DNA of 5,580 bases from Candidatus Bathyarchaeota archaeon (GTDB lineage Archaea; Thermoproteota; Bathyarchaeia; Bathyarchaeales; SOJC01): contig DAOWHM010000122.1 in the NCBI GenBank assembly GCA_030641425.1, positions 1 through 5,580 of the forward strand, in the 5' to 3' direction. Position numbers and translations under genes: made by a program. Below, piece after piece: positions 5,366 through 5,580 of the stretch. A model generated the notes under the pieces. That model made no database searches and was not told the origin of the DNA. It saw only the letters and a list, made by a program, of their open reading frames with translations. Within the stretch, counting starts at the first letter, position 1, and each line of letters begins with the position of its first letter.

Positions 5366-5580
5366 ATAGATTCGAAAGTTCGCATCGACCACGAAAAATG
5401 TCAAGCGAGAGAATGTGTATTGATCTTTGTCCAGTCAACATTTTCGAGGCGAAAGCAACCCCTCAAAGATCCGGAAAGAATGTGACAATCGTTACTAACG
5501 ACGAATCTTGTATCACGTGCAGGATCTGCGAGGTCAACTATCCTCACCAGTCAAATCAAGGTAGAAGTGAAGTGGCTTTG
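5366..5580 (+). pseudogene. Degraded FixX-like 4Fe-4S ferredoxin, runs off the window
   Basis: Three reading frames must be joined to read a small ferredoxin. The first (from about 5366 to 5425) gives SKVRIDHEKCQARECVLI. After a two-base surplus in the T run at 5426-5427, the frame starting at TGT 5428 gives CPVNIFEAKATPQ and continues to CITCRICEVNYP (5509-5544). After one extra base (5545), the remaining frame gives TSQIKVEVKWL to the edge. Repaired, it has a C-x4-C-x3-CP group and a C-x2-C-x2-C-x3-CP group, resembling FixX-type ferredoxins. The fourth Cys of the second group is now Tyr (TAT at 5539-5541, one base from TGT). There is no ATG, GTG or TTG at the expected start; ATA at 5366 sits where one would be expected. 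Several independent lesions point to a decaying gene rather than one sequencing error, although clustered errors cannot be excluded. Confidence 0.65.

Noticed and set aside
5231..5485. An 84-residue plus-strand open frame overlapping the end of the ferritin-like gene.
   Set aside because: Its first part is an out-of-frame reading of the ferritin-like gene and only its tail carries the first ferredoxin Cys group before the frameshift; it is better explained as part of the pseudogene.

Overview
The window looks like a piece of an archaeal chromosome, most likely from an uncultured Thermoproteota/Bathyarchaeia-type lineage. The lineage is an inference. It rests on a BpsA (DUF43) branched-chain polyamine synthase, AT-rich TATA-like boxes about 26-30 bases before starts with almost no leader, TTG/GTG starts, and small Cys-rich and ferritin-like proteins of archaeal type. 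No rRNA, intact tRNA, CRISPR array or insertion sequence is visible, and no gene-free stretch exceeds 300 bases.

Layout. (1) 1-488 (+): the C-terminal part of a polyferredoxin-type electron-transfer subunit whose start lies outside the window. It is followed by an oligo-T terminator. (2) 2633-652 (-): a two-gene polyamine operon. It holds a BpsA-like aminopropyltransferase with an extra zinc-knuckle segment and a C-terminal GNAT acetyltransferase domain, then a SpeD-like S-adenosylmethionine decarboxylase. (3) 2823-3227 (+): a Cys-rich protein of unknown function, divergent from the polyamine operon. (4) 3783-3325 (-): an SRPBCC/AHSA1-type lipocalin-fold protein, convergent with the previous gene. 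(5) 4000-4782 (+): a UppP/BacA polyprenyl-diphosphatase, divergent from the SRPBCC gene. (6) 4843-5313 (+): a ferritin-like four-helix protein with a strong Shine-Dalgarno site. (7) about 5366 to the window end (+): a broken FixX-like ferredoxin with two frameshifts and a lost cluster ligand.

How the genes work together. The clearest functional unit is the polyamine pair. SpeD would make decarboxylated S-adenosylmethionine, the aminopropyl donor that BpsA uses to build branched polyamines such as N4-bis(aminopropyl)spermidine. The fused GNAT domain suggests that the polyamine, or a nearby substrate, may be acetylated by the same polypeptide. The SpeD is unusual: the serine that normally becomes the pyruvoyl cofactor is threonine, and its reading frame has no canonical start where the family's N-terminus should begin. 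The remaining genes look like ordinary single-gene or two-gene units involved in redox, envelope lipid-carrier recycling and metal/oxidative handling, with no obvious link between them.
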